64,000 nt of DNA from Tridacna crocea (taxonomy: Eukaryota; Mollusca; Bivalvia; Cardiida; Cardiidae). Location: positions 52,839,001-52,903,000 of the forward strand of contig OX031057.1 of assembly GCA_943736015.1 (NCBI GenBank), read 5' to 3'. The notes below the pieces were generated by a model. It searched no databases and had not been told where the DNA came from. It saw only the letters and a program-made list of their open reading frames with translations. The position numbers and the translations under genes are program-made. This document shows positions 46,300 through 57,400 of this stretch, piece by piece (the stretch's first letter is position 1; each line of letters opens with the position of its first letter).

Positions 46300-46985
46300 T
46301 ACGAAGAGACATTTAGTTTTATGTCTGTTGGAGCCAAACAAAACAGGGTACTCGTATATGAACAGTGTAATGAAAATGTGCATATGAAATTTCTCACCTT
46401 GTTCGATATATCGGAATATACTCATTTTATTATACTCATTTGATTTAAAATGGCATAATGTAAATATGACGCCATTTAGTTTATGTCTTTGAGAACCAAG
46501 CAAAACAGGGTACTCGTATATGAACAGTGTAGTGAAAATGTGCAAAAGAAATTTCTCACATAGTTCGATATATCGGAATATACTCATTTTATTATACTCA
46601 TTTGATTTAAAATGGCATAATGTAAATATGACACCATTTAGTTTTATGTCTTTGAGAACCAAGCAAAACAGGGTACTCGTATATGAACAGTGTAGTGAAA
46701 ATGTGCAAATGAAATTTCTCACCTTGTTCGATATATCGGAATATACTCATTTTATTATACTCATTTGATTTAAAATGGCATAATGTAAATATGACACCAT
46801 TTAGTTTTATGTCTTTGAGAGCCAAGCAAAGCAGGGTACTCGTATATGAACAGTGAAGTGAAAATGTGCAAATGAAATTTCTCACGTAGTTCGATACATC
46901 GGAATAATACTAATTTGACTATACTCATTTGATTTGAAACGACATAATGTTAGTATAAGAGACTATTTAGTTTTATATCTTTAAG
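46300..46985 (-). repeat. Satellite-like tandem array, 163-bp unit, about 4.3 copies
   Basis: CAGGGTACTCGTATATGAAC recurs at 46344, 46506, 46669 and 46832. Neighbouring units are nearly identical. The 141- and 92-codon minus frames are repeat artefacts: they recite the same peptide each unit. Confidence 0.9.
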
Positions 46986-47114
46986 AATCAATTCAATTCA
47001 ATAAAGAATTGAGTTCTTTATTTGTAAATGATAAGATTATAGAAAAGTCTAAACTGAATCGAGAGAGATAAGTATAATTTGTAAGAACTTGTTCCTCAAT
47101 CGATTTAAAATAAC

Positions 47115-47370
47115 TGTGACCCATCACGCAAAAAGGGACCTTCTGGGATACTGCGAAAAGTGTCAACCCTGGTCAGACTGCACGAATTGAGCCGGCTGAC
47201 CAGGGTTGACACTTTTCGCTTTCTTTACATTTTATGCATGAAAAGTTGTCATTGTACCGTGTTATATAATTATTTTTGAATTGTCAACTTAAACTGACCT
47301 GCACTGTCGTTGATACGTGTTCATGTACAGAACTCTCAGATGGCCCCTTTTTGCATGATGTGTCACATAT
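47115..47370 (+). mobile_element. HP-F element, complete long form
   Basis: Ends TGACCCATCACGCAAAAAGG and TTTTTGCATGATGTGTCACA; hairpin ACCCTGGTCAGACTG...CCAGGGT at 47166-47214. Confidence 0.7.
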
Positions 47371-48160
47371 GTTAAACTAGTCTAAACTGAAAGCATTTGC
47401 AGACCCTTTGAAATGTGACGAAAAGGGAAAAAGGGGGTTTTGAAGGAAATGACACATAGCATAGCGAGATATAATGCTGTTTACCATAATTTTATTCTTT
47501 TCCCACGATGTTTTAAGAACTTTTCTTCCTCCGGCTCGTAGTTTTTAAACTCATTTATGTGAACAGTTAGGCAGTTATCATCTGTTTATCGTTGTTTGTA
47601 TTTACTCTTTTACGAATATTTGATTTGTGCGTATACTAAATTATAAGAGGTATTCATGATACACTTAAACTCACAAATTTGCATCTAAAGGCAAGATGCC
47701 AATATAAACATTTTGACGATAGGCTTTCTTTTTTTTAATCAAAAAGAAAAACGAGAAAAAATAACTCTTGGAAAACATTTACACCTTTTGGCTCAAACAG
47801 ATAAAAGGGATATGATGTTTGTAGACGATAACATTTAAGAAATTAAACTATAAAACTGCATAGTACATAAATTTTGGAAACAAAAATGATCCATCTGCCA
47901 AAAGGAAGCTTAGTGCATCACTGTTACACATTATACCAAGCAAGACATCAAATAATTATGGATTTTTATTATATATCTAGCAGTGAAATCCTGTAATTTC
48001 CCAGTGTAATAAATTTTGATATCATCACTAGTGACGATATCAACTTTCACTTTCACTTCCTGCCATAGTTTAGGAACTATTTTTTTTACTATATTTTTGT
48101 TTTCGACTTTCAAACGAAAAAATAAAAATAATGATGTTAATAAGGTATATAATAAATAGA
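47371..48160. other. No gene recognised
   Basis: A badly worn TTAA-1 copy occupies 47371-47560 (CTGAAAGCATTTGCAGACC). The remainder is AT-rich with no features. Confidence 0.4.
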
Positions 48161-48161
48161 A

Positions 48162-48318
48162 TAATCAACTGGTTATTTTTTATATGAAAAATATCTCACT
48201 CAGATGCGTCATAAGGCGTTAAAAAAAAAACCCGTGCTGCGCACTCGTTTTTTCAACGCCTAACAACGCATCCTCGTGAGATATTTTTCATATCAGAAAT
48301 AACCAGTTGATTATCCTC
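48162..48318. repeat. Inverted repeat, arms about 45 bp
   Basis: AATCAACTGGTTATTT...ATGAAAAATATCTCACTC faces GTGAGATATTTTTCAT...AAATAACCAGTTGATT, around a centre with GCACTCG. Confidence 0.75.
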
Positions 48319-48364
48319 TATGTAAAAGTTTTTGAATCTAAAAGCCAACTGAATCAACAATGGC

Positions 48365-48425
48365 AAAAAGCTTCGACTCAGGTCAGCCTGCGCGGACTGC
48401 GCAGGCTGACCTGAGTCGATGTTTT
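48365..48425. repeat. HP-F hairpin core, perfect
   Basis: TCGACTCAGGTCAGCCTGCG...CAGGCTGACCTGAGTCGA, with no mismatch in the arms. Confidence 0.7.
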
Positions 48426-48915
48426 TTTCAATTGTATTTATTCCCCTTTTCACAGAGCTTGGCTCAGTCTTAAAAGAAACTTGACATTTGTGAAAGAAAC
48501 TTTATTGGAGTGAACCTACACGTAGCTTGGCTAAAAGAAAATTCACACCGGCGGGATGCTACACCACCGGAAAAAAGTGTATGCTGTGAATGGAATTTAG
48601 AACTGCGAGTATCAACAACGTATTTCAATGACTTTCATAGCTCAAAAATGTACAAAAATCGTTTGTAAAACAAATTTGTACCTTGCTGACCCATAACTGC
48701 TTTATGCTAGCAAATTTTATTAAAATTATATTGAAAGGCGGAAAGATTCCTAGTGTTTATTATTGGCAATCTATTAAATGTTTCTTTTTTTATCTGATCA
48801 TGATCTACGCCGTCAGCCATACGTCAATGCTAAATTTATCGATCCTAGGGTCATATTTTTGGCGTAAATCTCATGAATATAAATAAACAGTTTATCTTAT
48901 TTTCGTATTTTTCAG

Positions 48916-49076
48916 ATTTCAACAATGAAGAGTCTTGAAAATGGACCATGGTGACAATGCACTGTCCGATCAAAGTACAAAACAGCTATTTTACGGTGAA
49001 AAGTAATTCCCCTTACAAAATAAGAAGTCAACAGGAAATGACGACAGTTGGGTAGGAGTGTAACTTCCGGCGGGCG
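48916..49076 (+). other. Likely 5' UTR exon sequence of the glycosyltransferase gene
   Basis: ATTTTCGTATTTTTCAG ends at 48915, a good 3' splice site, 161 bases before the start codon. Two short upstream ATG frames (48925 and 48942) stop at once. If used, the promoter and first exon lie further left. Confidence 0.4.
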
Positions 49077-50060
49077 ATGTTTCCCCGCAATCCGTTCCTT
49101 TTCAGATTGACGACTACCTGCGCAATTATTTTCTTGATTGGTTCAGCTTTCTATTCTAACGAGGTGCAAGTAAATCTACCAGTCGAAAGATTCTATCAAC
49201 CCGTCAAATTCGTCTCGGGTGACCTTTTGACCTTTCGAATAAACCAAGAACCTTGCAGCGATGACGTATATCTTGCTATTTATATCCATTCAAAACCGGA
49301 AAACACTGAGCGAAGACGAATAATACGGTACAGTTGGGGAGCTGATCACGTGCTGAAGAAACTGAAAGCCAGGCTAGTATTTATAACGGGTATTCCGGAT
49401 AATAAAAGTGCAGAGGAAATATTGAGGAGAGAAAATCGTGTTTACAACGATATTGTTCAAGCAGTTTACAAAGATACCTATCGAAATTTAACTTACAAAG
49501 CTATTTCTGGATTAAAATGGCTTACAGAACGGTGTCCGAATTCCAAGTTCGTGCTCAAGTCAGATGACGATATGGTCATAGATATATATGATTTAGTTGA
49601 CAAGATGAAAACTAGTTTTGTAAGAGCTTTGGGCAGCTCAAACATTTTAATGTGTCACACATGGGACAAAATGGACGTTGTTCGAAATATAAGCAGTAAA
49701 TGGTGTACATCAAAAGAAGAGTACCCGGATGATTATTTTCTGCGGTACTGTTCCGGATCAGCATTCTTTATGACGTCAGACGTCGCCAAAAACTTATATG
49801 TCAAATCCAAGGAAGTCCCCTTTTTCTGGATTGACGATTATTACGTCACAGGACTGGTAGCACATGCTCTTGGTGTAACGGCTATTAGTTATAACAAGAG
49901 GTACATCGTAGAGGATTTTATAGATATCAAAGAAGCACTGGCAAAAGACAGAGAAACTGAACAAATTATGTTTGTTCATTCTCCAAATACCTCCATGTCT
50001 GTCTACGTATGGAAGACGTTTTTACACCGATGGCGAGCCAAGCACAAGCACCTTAGATAA
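49077..50060 (+). CDS. Beta-1,3-galactosyl-/N-acetylglucosaminyltransferase, family GT31
   Basis: 327 residues, intact, in one exon, close to the usual family length. The enzyme would move galactose or GlcNAc from a UDP-sugar to the 3-position of an acceptor sugar in the Golgi. A type II layout is visible: short N-terminus, membrane segment about 10-26, stem, then the catalytic domain from about 62. Family motifs in order: RRRIIRYSWG (79-88), DTYRNLTYKAISGLKW (133-148), FVLKSDDDMVID with the metal-binding DDD (158-169), YPDDYFLRYCSGSAFFMT (216-233) and FFWIDDYYVTG (249-259). The last corresponds to the family's acidic ED/DD-V-x-x-G motif, here with Tyr for Val. Possible N-glycosylation sites: N137, N204, N304. 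The start is the first ATG of the frame and precedes the membrane segment. Sugar specificity cannot be read from the sequence. Confidence 0.93.
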   Translation: MFPRNPFLFRLTTTCAIIFLIGSAFYSNEVQVNLPVERFYQPVKFVSGDLLTFRINQEPCSDDVYLAIYIHSKPENTERRRIIRYSWGADHVLKKLKARLVFITGIPDNKSAEEILRRENRVYNDIVQAVYKDTYRNLTYKAISGLKWLTERCPNSKFVLKSDDDMVIDIYDLVDKMKTSFVRALGSSNILMCHTWDKMDVVRNISSKWCTSKEEYPDDYFLRYCSGSAFFMTSDVAKNLYVKSKEVPFFWIDDYYVTGLVAHALGVTAISYNKRYIVEDFIDIKEALAKDRETEQIMFVHSPNTSMSVYVWKTFLHRWRAKHKHLR

Positions 50061-51331
50061 CAATAGCCAAAGTTCATCTAGGTCAACAATTGCTCTCCAT
50101 GTATGGATCTGAGGCCAACGTCTGTTGACCTTAGTCCTATAGCCAGCTAATAATCATCTTCGCGAGCCAAGTTTACGATCACTACATGGATATTACCTTG
50201 GCTGATTGAGCCCGATTTCGAGATTCCTGCGATGCGCCCTCTACTGGATGTTAGTCATTACCCCCCTTTACATCATATTTCTAAAAGCAAATGAAATATC
50301 GTTTTACAAACCGCTTACGAATACACATGAAGCGATCACTCTCTTGCACTCCGGATCATTACATTCACCTCTGTAGTGGGCTCAGAAAGTAGTCCGTCTT
50401 TACGTCATATTTTTGTCACATGACCATAACTCAAAATGGCTACACAAACGCCGGTAAAAGAAAGACCAATATCGATTGTTTCGTGTGCTGTTCAAACAGC
50501 CTGGGACCAATCAGACTTAGAGATAGGAAATGAACAAAAGAGGGATTTTCTGAAAAGCCTAAATATCTTTTAAGGACGATAACTTGATTTTTAATCGTAC
50601 AAACTTGGATCCAGCGGTGTGTCAAATCAGTTGTCATCATTCATGGGCGCAGCCATTTTTGTTAAAATCGGCGTAAGATTCTGAAAAGTGAAGAGGCTCG
50701 GAAAAAATAGTTCCATTTTATACAGGTAAATTCATCATTTTGAACGCACCAATAATGTATCCAGAATCATATTTCCTTTGTCTAACTTACAATTTTACAT
50801 ATGAAACAGCTAAACAGTGACAAAACATCTTTTCCTCGGTTTGACAAGATTCTTGTCATTTAGCCCATCGCAGAGATGTATGTGAGGTAACGAACGACAA
50901 CTCTGCTCGGAGGTTGATGAAGCGATAAGCAGACATCCACGTGGGTTTCCATGTTTTACCTTCTATTCGAAAGGTAGCGATCTTGTTCTATTTTTATCAA
51001 AGATGAAATGCTACGAGCGATTTCATTCGTTGCAGCTAGAGCTGGCTGCATCCAATGAAAAAGCGTATCGGGCGAATGTAAAAATCAAGCTCAATCCGTC
51101 AAGGGTAGAGTAACGTAGTGAATCGTCAGCCTTGGCTTGCGAAGATGGCTAAAAATGTGCTTTCAATTTTTGAAAACGAAAGTGGATTGGTTCCCTCCCC
51201 TCAGATACCGCTGATTGGGTATCATGTATATGTGGAATGGGGACCAGTTCAAAGCAAGCATAGGGACCTTTCTTTTTTTAATCATCAATGACATTTATAG
51301 TATTACAAGCATAATAAGAAGATATAAACCC
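50061..51331. other. 3' flank of the glycosyltransferase; no further gene
   Basis: I saw no canonical AATAAA in this stretch, so the transcript end is unplaced. AAAATGGCTACAC (50433) and, on the minus strand, AAAAATGGCTGCGCCC (near 50655) look like start sites but lead to very short or unsupported frames. No repeats recognised. Confidence 0.4.
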
Positions 51332-51560
51332 TTAACCCATTACCAAATGTCAATATTTTAGACTGGTCCAAATTGAAAGCATTTGCAGACGACAAAATAA
51401 AAGTGACTGAAAATTTGAAATTTGTTTTGTGAAGGGTAGAAAACATTGTGGGAAAAGGAGAAAATGCTGGTTACCAGCATTTTCTCCTTTTCCCAAAATG
51501 TTTTCTAAAGGCTTCTTTCTTAGGGTCGTCAAAAGTAGGGATTGTGTGGTAATGGGTTAA
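51332..51560 (+). mobile_element. TTAA-1 element, complete
   Basis: TTAA both ends, nearly identical to 40274-40502, including the shared change CCCAAAATG in the right arm. Confidence 0.8.
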
Positions 51561-51659
51561 ACCGCTCATAAGGTTAAATGGATTTTTTTTAGTCAAGACT
51601 GAGGACCAAAACGTTGCGTTTTCCTAACTTTTTTTTTTGTCCAGGGTATTATAAGAAAG

Positions 51660-51740
51660 AAAAAAAAATCAACACACCGTGTAGAGATTTTACATCAGAT
51701 GCACTTTCTATGCAATCTCATCTTGATTTACTTTTTGATG
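51660..51740. repeat. TTAA-2 trace
   Basis: GTGTAGAGATTTTACATCAG then GCAATCTCATCTTGATT; strongly decayed. Confidence 0.35.
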
Positions 51741-51767
51741 ATAAAGAAATAGAGGATATTTATTTTT

Positions 51768-51908
51768 TTTGGTGAAAGATCGAAATTTATTTCATCGAGT
51801 GGACACTATCAGTAAAATTTTTACGAGTGGCGCAGCCACGAGTGAAAATATTACCGATGGTGTTCACGAGATGAAATAAATTTCGATCTTTCACCGAAAA
51901 AAAAAACA
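51768..51908. repeat. Inverted repeat, arms about 50 bp
   Basis: GGTGAAAGATCGAAATTTAT...GAGTGG faces the complement ending TCGATCTTTCACC; centre ACGAGTGGCGCAGCCACGAG. Confidence 0.75.
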
Positions 51909-52464
51909 AGTATTCTATTTATTTCATGCTTCTAACCCTTTCTGGGAGGAGCATTATCAAAATCCAGTACAGTTCTTTTCCGTTATTCCCCGTGGCGTAC
52001 CCCTCCCGCATAGCAACGCAATTGAAATATTACGTCAAGCGCGAGAAATGTAAGGTAAATGACGTCATATTTCCCATCTGGTTGTCAGGCACGCGCAATT
52101 TACCTAGGTAACAAGAACGTGAAAATCGGTATTTTCACTGGTGGTACCAGAGTAAGATCGAAAAATATTTTCACTGATATTTCTCGATATCCTACCGGAA
52201 AGCATGAAATAAAACGATATCTAAATTTGGTACGATAACAACTAAACTTGTACTAAGGCGATGCTCGTTACATGTATATTGATGGCACAAACACTTAAAA
52301 ACCAGGGTACATGATTGATAATGGGTAGCAAGGAAAATGTTTTGAAATTACATCGATGTACACCATTATTTTGGTTGACCAAGTATTGTCAAATATCTGT
52401 CAGTGTCTGCGTTCCTGCTTTTACGTCGTTGTCGTCATGCAAAAGCTTTTACATTTTCTTATTA

Positions 52465-52665
52465 ATAGCCTGCAATGCGCGAAAAGAGGCATTTGCGTTA
52501 AGTGTCATTTCGGATCAACTGGTGCAGTCCGTACAGGATGATCCGGTACGACACTTTCCGTTCTAATGAAATCTTCTGTTTGGCGCAAGTCTACTTTAGG
52601 GCAAAATCTACTATAGTCGTAAAGTGCCGCCTCGATTTAGCCTGCGCGACTGCAATCTCTCTTAC
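52465..52665. mobile_element. HP-E element, degraded
   Basis: GCCTGCAATGCGCGAAAAG, AGTGTCATTTCGGATCAAC and CGTAAAGTGCCGCCTCG; right third missing. Confidence 0.6.
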
Positions 52666-52710
52666 ACCAGAGCGCGACTCATTTATATAGGCCCGAAGGG
52701 TCCTACTATG

Positions 52711-52966
52711 TTATGGCCCGGTGTAATGCAGAGAAATGTCCCACCCTACAAAATGACACATGGGTCATTTAACTTCGTAGAGGAATGACCCGGATCATCA
52801 TTCTACGTAGAGAAATGACCCCAGAAGGTTATTTCTCTACCGAGAATAATGACCTTGGTCATTTCTCTACCTAGTGAAATGACCTATGGGACATTTCTCT
52901 CTGTAGTGAAATGACCCATGGGTCATTTTGTAGGGGAGGATCATTTTTCAGCATTACACCGGCCGC
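52711..52966. mobile_element. Fold-back element with internal AAATGACC repeats
   Basis: CGGTGTAATGCAGAGAAATG and its inverted counterpart CAGCATTACACCGG bound about 255 bp. The outer 55 bp pair across (GGGTCATTT both sides). Inside, AAATGACC or its complement occurs about ten times, mostly beside TCTCTAC or GTAGAG. Confidence 0.75.
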
Positions 52967-53440
52967 CCGTCATTCCGTTAGTAATTTCTTGTCTGCTCAG
53001 CTCCTCATGCAGTTTTCATCGTAATAAGTTCAAACTCACCACAATAAATCTCTATAATATCTAGTTGTGTATGTGACCTTTAAAATTTGGATATCTTCAG
53101 GCGTTTTAGATTTAAATTATTCTACTGACAAGTCCCTTAAGGCGTATATGTACTGCTTTGCGAAGCTCTTCTTATATTTTCAAAATCGTCTACGGTGATT
53201 TGTTTGGATAATGTCTTAACCCTTATCGGATAAAAGTTTTCGATGTTCTTGGGCCGAGCATATACAATCGAAAATACTGATACAGCAGCAGGGTGTCGAG
53301 CAAGATCAGACTGCACTTGTGTGTGTGGCCAGGTTGTTATTTGAGACCTAAAGACTTGTCCATACTATTTCAGAATCATGTAGATCTTTCGGTATTTTCT
53401 CCGCAAAAGTCATTTGTGGTCGCGAACGGCATGCAGGGTA
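52967..53440. other. No gene recognised
   Basis: Only a TTAA-2 trace (GCAAGATCAGACTGCACTTG at 53300). Confidence 0.35.
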
Positions 53441-53444
53441 CTTC

Positions 53445-53668
53445 TTAATATTTACCATACGACGACTTCAGACCTGTCCAAATTAGAAGCATTTGCAAAC
53501 AGCAAAATCTTTGTAACTCCAAAACTGAAATTTGTTTTGGATGGGTAGAAAATATTGTGGGAAAAGGAGAAAATGCTGGTTACCAGCATTTTCTCCTTTT
53601 CCCACAAAGTTTTCCGAAGGCTTCTGTCAGGGGGTACTAAAAGTCGGGATTGTGTGGTTAAGGGTTAA
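53445..53668 (+). mobile_element. TTAA-1 element, left end eroded
   Basis: TATTTACCATACGACGAC to TGTGGTTAAGGGTTAA; hairpin 53552-53614 good. Confidence 0.7.
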
Positions 53669-54238
53669 AACCTTTGTATTCTTGACATATGGTCTCATTA
53701 ACCAATGACCTTTGTATCCAGTACTTTATATACTAGAGTAATACGGCAATGTATTTATTTTATAAGCTCAGCATTATGGTCAAATTCCAAACAGTACATG
53801 TGCTTAAGCCATTTTCTGTAGTAATCTAAACATTGCGGTCAGACTGGCGAAAAAAGCAATAACTGTATAATTATATTTGACTATAAGCCACGCGATTTCC
53901 CCTGGAAATTTTTACTCTTACGTGTAGATGCGTCTGAAATACGAGGGCGTCTCATAAAGGAGAATATACGGTAAATACCGAGATCGTTCGGACATATCCG
54001 ACAAAATTATGAAGAAACGGCGTACTGCTTAGGAAACTTACTGATTCCAGTAGCTTTCTCTTTTCAGCTACTTTATAAACATGTCAGTATTAATTCAAAC
54101 TATTCGTATAAGCGCCCCGAGTTGTAATAAGCAGTTTATATCTTGAATTTGATTTTGATTATTTCAGCCACACTAAAGTTCTTTTTTTTTTGCACGTTGA
54201 TTTCGAACAAGTCTAAAATTTTGTTGCATGGTTAAAAG
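53669..54238. other. No gene recognised
   Basis: AT-rich DNA, no repeat or convincing frame found. Confidence 0.3.
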
Positions 54239-54468
54239 TTAGCCCTTTATCGCACAATCACGACTTTAAACGGCCCTGAAAGAGAATGCTTTTGAAAACA
54301 TTGTAGAAAATGAGAAATTGGTGGTAACCAGCATTTTCTCCTATACCCACAATGTTTGCTACTCAACCAAAGTCATTATTCATCATTTTAGCAAAGTTTT
54401 ATTTGTCAGCTGCAAGTGATGTCGAATTAGTCTAGTCCATTTTTCTTTTGTTTGGTAAAGTATTAACA
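54239..54468 (-). mobile_element. TTAA-1 element, diverged
   Basis: AGCCCTTTATCGCACAATC to TTGTTTGGTAAAGTATTAA; hairpin mismatched in the left arm. Confidence 0.65.
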
Positions 54469-54685
54469 CGTACAGGGGGCAAACATGCACTATTCGGGCA
54501 GAGGTTTGAATAAAGTCTTCGGATCTTACAGTATCTTTCAACACCGAGAGACCGCGTCTGCCTCTGCTGAAACCGATTATGTAAAACCCCGATATAACGA
54601 GATCACGATAATACGAGGATGCCATAAGACCAATATTTTAGTGATCTCTTTTGAAAGTGAATGGCGATTTGAAGACCTTTTACTT

Positions 54686-54746
54686 TTAAGATCAAGATCA
54701 GACTACCCAGCACGTGTAGTCCGATCTTTGGGCTACAACGTCTGCT
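54686..54746. repeat. TTAA-2 hairpin core, altered centre
   Basis: AAGATCAGACTACCCAGCAC then GTGTAGTCCGATCTTTGG. It lies within the 127-codon open frame 54485-54868, which I therefore do not accept as a gene. Confidence 0.5.
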
Positions 54747-55030
54747 GTTTTTACGTAGTTTATCTTAATTCATTGACACAAATTATCATTATTTTTTTTG
54801 TACAATTTTTTGTTTTCTCTGAACTCGTATTTTTTTCCACTATTTTGTATTTTGAAATGAAACATTAGGAATAAAAAGTTTTTTTTTCTTTAATGTTTGT
54901 TTACCTGCTTCTTTTTTCACTCCCATTTAATGTATTTCTCAAGTTTCATTTTCACTCATTTCAGATAATAGTTTTGGTTTCTGTTAGTTTCATTATATGA
55001 TGTTTTACACCGTTTTCAACATTGTTTTAG
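54747..55030. other. T-rich non-coding stretch
   Basis: Runs of T and TTTTGT; nothing else seen. Confidence 0.3.
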
Positions 55031-55034
55031 TTTT

Positions 55035-55480
55035 ATTTCGGCGGTCTGCGCACCTATCTATGCTCTTCTGGAGTTTCTCCAACCAGTACTTTGCACAATA
55101 TCTTTCTAAACCCTTTACCACACAATGACGACTTTTAATACCGCTGAGGAAGAAGCCTTTTGAAAACATTGTAGGAAAAGGAGAAAATGCTGGTAACCAG
55201 CATTTTCTCCTTTTCCCACAAAGTTTTCTATACCTATCAAATTAAAAGTGCACTATTTGTGCCACTATGAAATTATCGTCTACAAATGCTTTTAATTTGT
55301 ATAGACCTAAAACTTTGCTGGATGGTAATAGGTTAAAGCCACTTGCTGCCTTCCTACAAAACCATCGACAGACACTGGCCAGTATTGAGGGGAACGAATC
55401 TTGTCGCACTAATAACTAGCATCAAATCATCAATCCACGGAGAGAAATTGACATAACTGGAAATTCGAACCAGCAACCCC
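55035..55480 (-). mobile_element. Family-3 SINE, split by a TTAA-1 element
   Basis: Left part 55035-55113 (CAGTACTTTGCACAATATC) and right part 55337-55480 (ACTTGCTGCCTTCC, ending GGAAATTCGAACCAGCAACC). Compare the unbroken stretch at 43690-43760. Confidence 0.6.
55110..55336 (-). mobile_element. TTAA-1 element, nested in the SINE
   Basis: Left flank CTAA (mutated from TTAA), right flank TTAA; hairpin core 55160-55227. Confidence 0.75.
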
Positions 55481-55747
<267 letters not shown>

Positions 55748-55906
55748 CACAGTTTGTCCTGTCTGTAGGGACTCTGCCATCTACTCTGCCGATCAGTCAC
55801 TGAATGGATGGTGGATAGTTTTGACCGTCTTGGCTTTGTCTGTTTTAAAGTATTCCTCAGTTCTATATTTGGTGTTCCTCCGTGAACGTGTTGGATTCGT
55901 CAACAG

Positions 55907-56137
55907 TTAAACCTTTCCGAAACAATCCCGAGTTTTAACAACCCCAATGAAGAATGGTTTTGAAAACATTGTGGGAAAAGGAGAAAATGCTGGTAACCAG
56001 CATTTTCTCCTTTTCCAACAATGTTTTCCATCATCCATAAGCAAATTTCAATTCTTTCGGTCACATGTATTATGCTGTGTGTAATCTTTTAAATTTGGAT
56101 AAATCTAAAAAATGTGCCGTATGGTAGAGGGTGAACC
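55907..56137 (-). mobile_element. TTAA-1 element
   Basis: TTAAACCTTTCCGAAACAA to GGTAGAGGGTGAA; hairpin 55964-56028. Confidence 0.75.
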
Positions 56138-56233
56138 CGCAAAATTAGTGATATAAAACTTTCTACCCAATATTGAAACCCCTACATTTTCTATCTCAAA
56201 GGTGTTTTTTTGAGAAAAATTATTTTCTTCTTA

Positions 56234-56302
56234 TCGGACAGTGTAGATACAAGATAAGACAGCACGTTCTGTGCAGTCTGATCTTGAACTGCACTATCCG
56301 AA
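56234..56302. repeat. TTAA-2 hairpin core
   Basis: CGGACAGTGTAGATACAAG to CTTGAACTGCACTATCCG, centre GCACGTTCTGTGC. Confidence 0.6.
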
Positions 56303-56400
56303 ATCAGTCATTGAGTCTTTTAAATCTCTTTGTTCGTATACCAATAGAATACAACGCTAACAAGAAACCTCTTAAAAAAATATATACCTCATGATATTAC

Positions 56401-56789
56401 CAGCAGGAAGGCAGGGGCCCCTATAGTGAACATGTCCTTGACGACATTTTTAACCAAGGGGCAGCCCGCCCGGATAGCTCAGTGGTGAGCGTGTCGGACT
56501 CCTGACCTGGTGGTTGTGAGTTCGATACCCGGTTGAGGCGAACTTTCTTTCTGGCGTTTTTTAGCCTTTCACCTCTGCTGAAGCATGTGAGAAAAGTAGT
56601 AGGTGGCTTTGGAAAGAAAGTAGTGTAAGTACCGGTGTGAGAAAGCCAGGAAATACACGTGCGTCACCGACCGCCATGATATCGCTTTAGCTGTTAAAGT
56701 GGCTTTAAACCCAAATACAACCAACCAACCAGCAGGAAAGCAGGGGCCCCTAGACTGAACATGTCCTTGACGACATTTTTAACCAAGGG
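56401..56789. repeat. 60-bp direct repeat flanking a SINE
   Basis: CAGCAGGAAGGCAGGGGCCC at 56401-56460 recurs at 56730-56789 with about four mismatches, both copies ending ACCAAGGG. The SINE fills the interval. Confidence 0.85.
56466..56733 (+). mobile_element. tRNA-derived SINE, family 1, well preserved
   Basis: Head with A box GGATAGCTCAGTGGTGAGCG and B box GGTTGTGAGTTCGATACCC. Body as in 6568-6838, tail ACAACCAACCAACC. About 268 bp. Confidence 0.85.
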
Positions 56790-56934
56790 TCATTATCTCC
56801 CGCTAGATGAAAAGGGATTTTGCATTGGCATGAAGTATCTATCCAGGTAAGCTTGTTTTTTGGTAAATATTTCTACATGTCAAAGAAATGATTTTACTAA
56901 TTATCCAGCCAGGTTGGAGAAAATGAATTTTATC

Positions 56935-57124
56935 AGAGCTCCAGATAAAGGGAGTAATTTCATTTTCAAAACTGAAAATATTGTTTATTCTCCCTTAAAC
57001 CCTATGTTATGGGTACTCATTAGAATCGTCTCGTCGAGACGGTTCTAATGAGTACCCACAACAAAGGGTTTGGAAGAGAAACAATGGATTTAGAATACCA
57101 TCACTCCCTCTTAGCTGGAGCTTT
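56935..57124. mobile_element. Fold-back element G, copy 2
   Basis: AGAGCTCCAGATAAAGGG to TTAGCTGGAGCTT; central palindrome ATTAGAATCGTCTCGTCGAG. Confidence 0.7.
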
Positions 57125-57198
57125 GACTTTATGGATCTATACTTTTGTGATAGATTTCCTGGTAAAATGTGTCGTGGAGATGCATTAAACCCCTTTTT

Positions 57199-57330
57199 GT
57201 AAGAAACACAACTTCTGATCGGGTAAACCGAATGGTTTAGCCAATCAGAAGTTGTGTTACTTACAAATTTAGAAAAGCTTGGCGAATAAGACTTGGAATG
57301 TTCTCAAGAATGGTAGGTGAATACGGGCCC
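57199..57330. mobile_element. FB-A fold-back element, left arm truncated
   Basis: Starts at GTAAGAAACACAACTTCTG, ends GTGAATACGGGCCC. Confidence 0.7.
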
Positions 57331-57400
57331 AGTTTGACAAAGCTTCGGAAGCCTTCGAAGATAAGTATTGCCTCAGAAACTCGGATTACAAATGTCTAAC

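Noticed and set aside
46297..46885. Minus-strand frames of 141 and 92 codons, tempting as a repeated-domain protein
   Set aside because: They lie entirely in a 163-bp tandem array whose unit length is not a multiple of three; each frame recites the unit until it hits a stop.
50440..50655. Minus-strand gene start (AAAAATGGCTGCGCCC)
   Set aside because: The frame stops after nine codons with no donor site; the other frame nearby lacks any support.
54485..54868. 127-codon plus-strand frame
   Set aside because: It crosses a TTAA-2 hairpin core and ends in T-rich DNA; composition and content are those of repeats. The opposite strand is also open.
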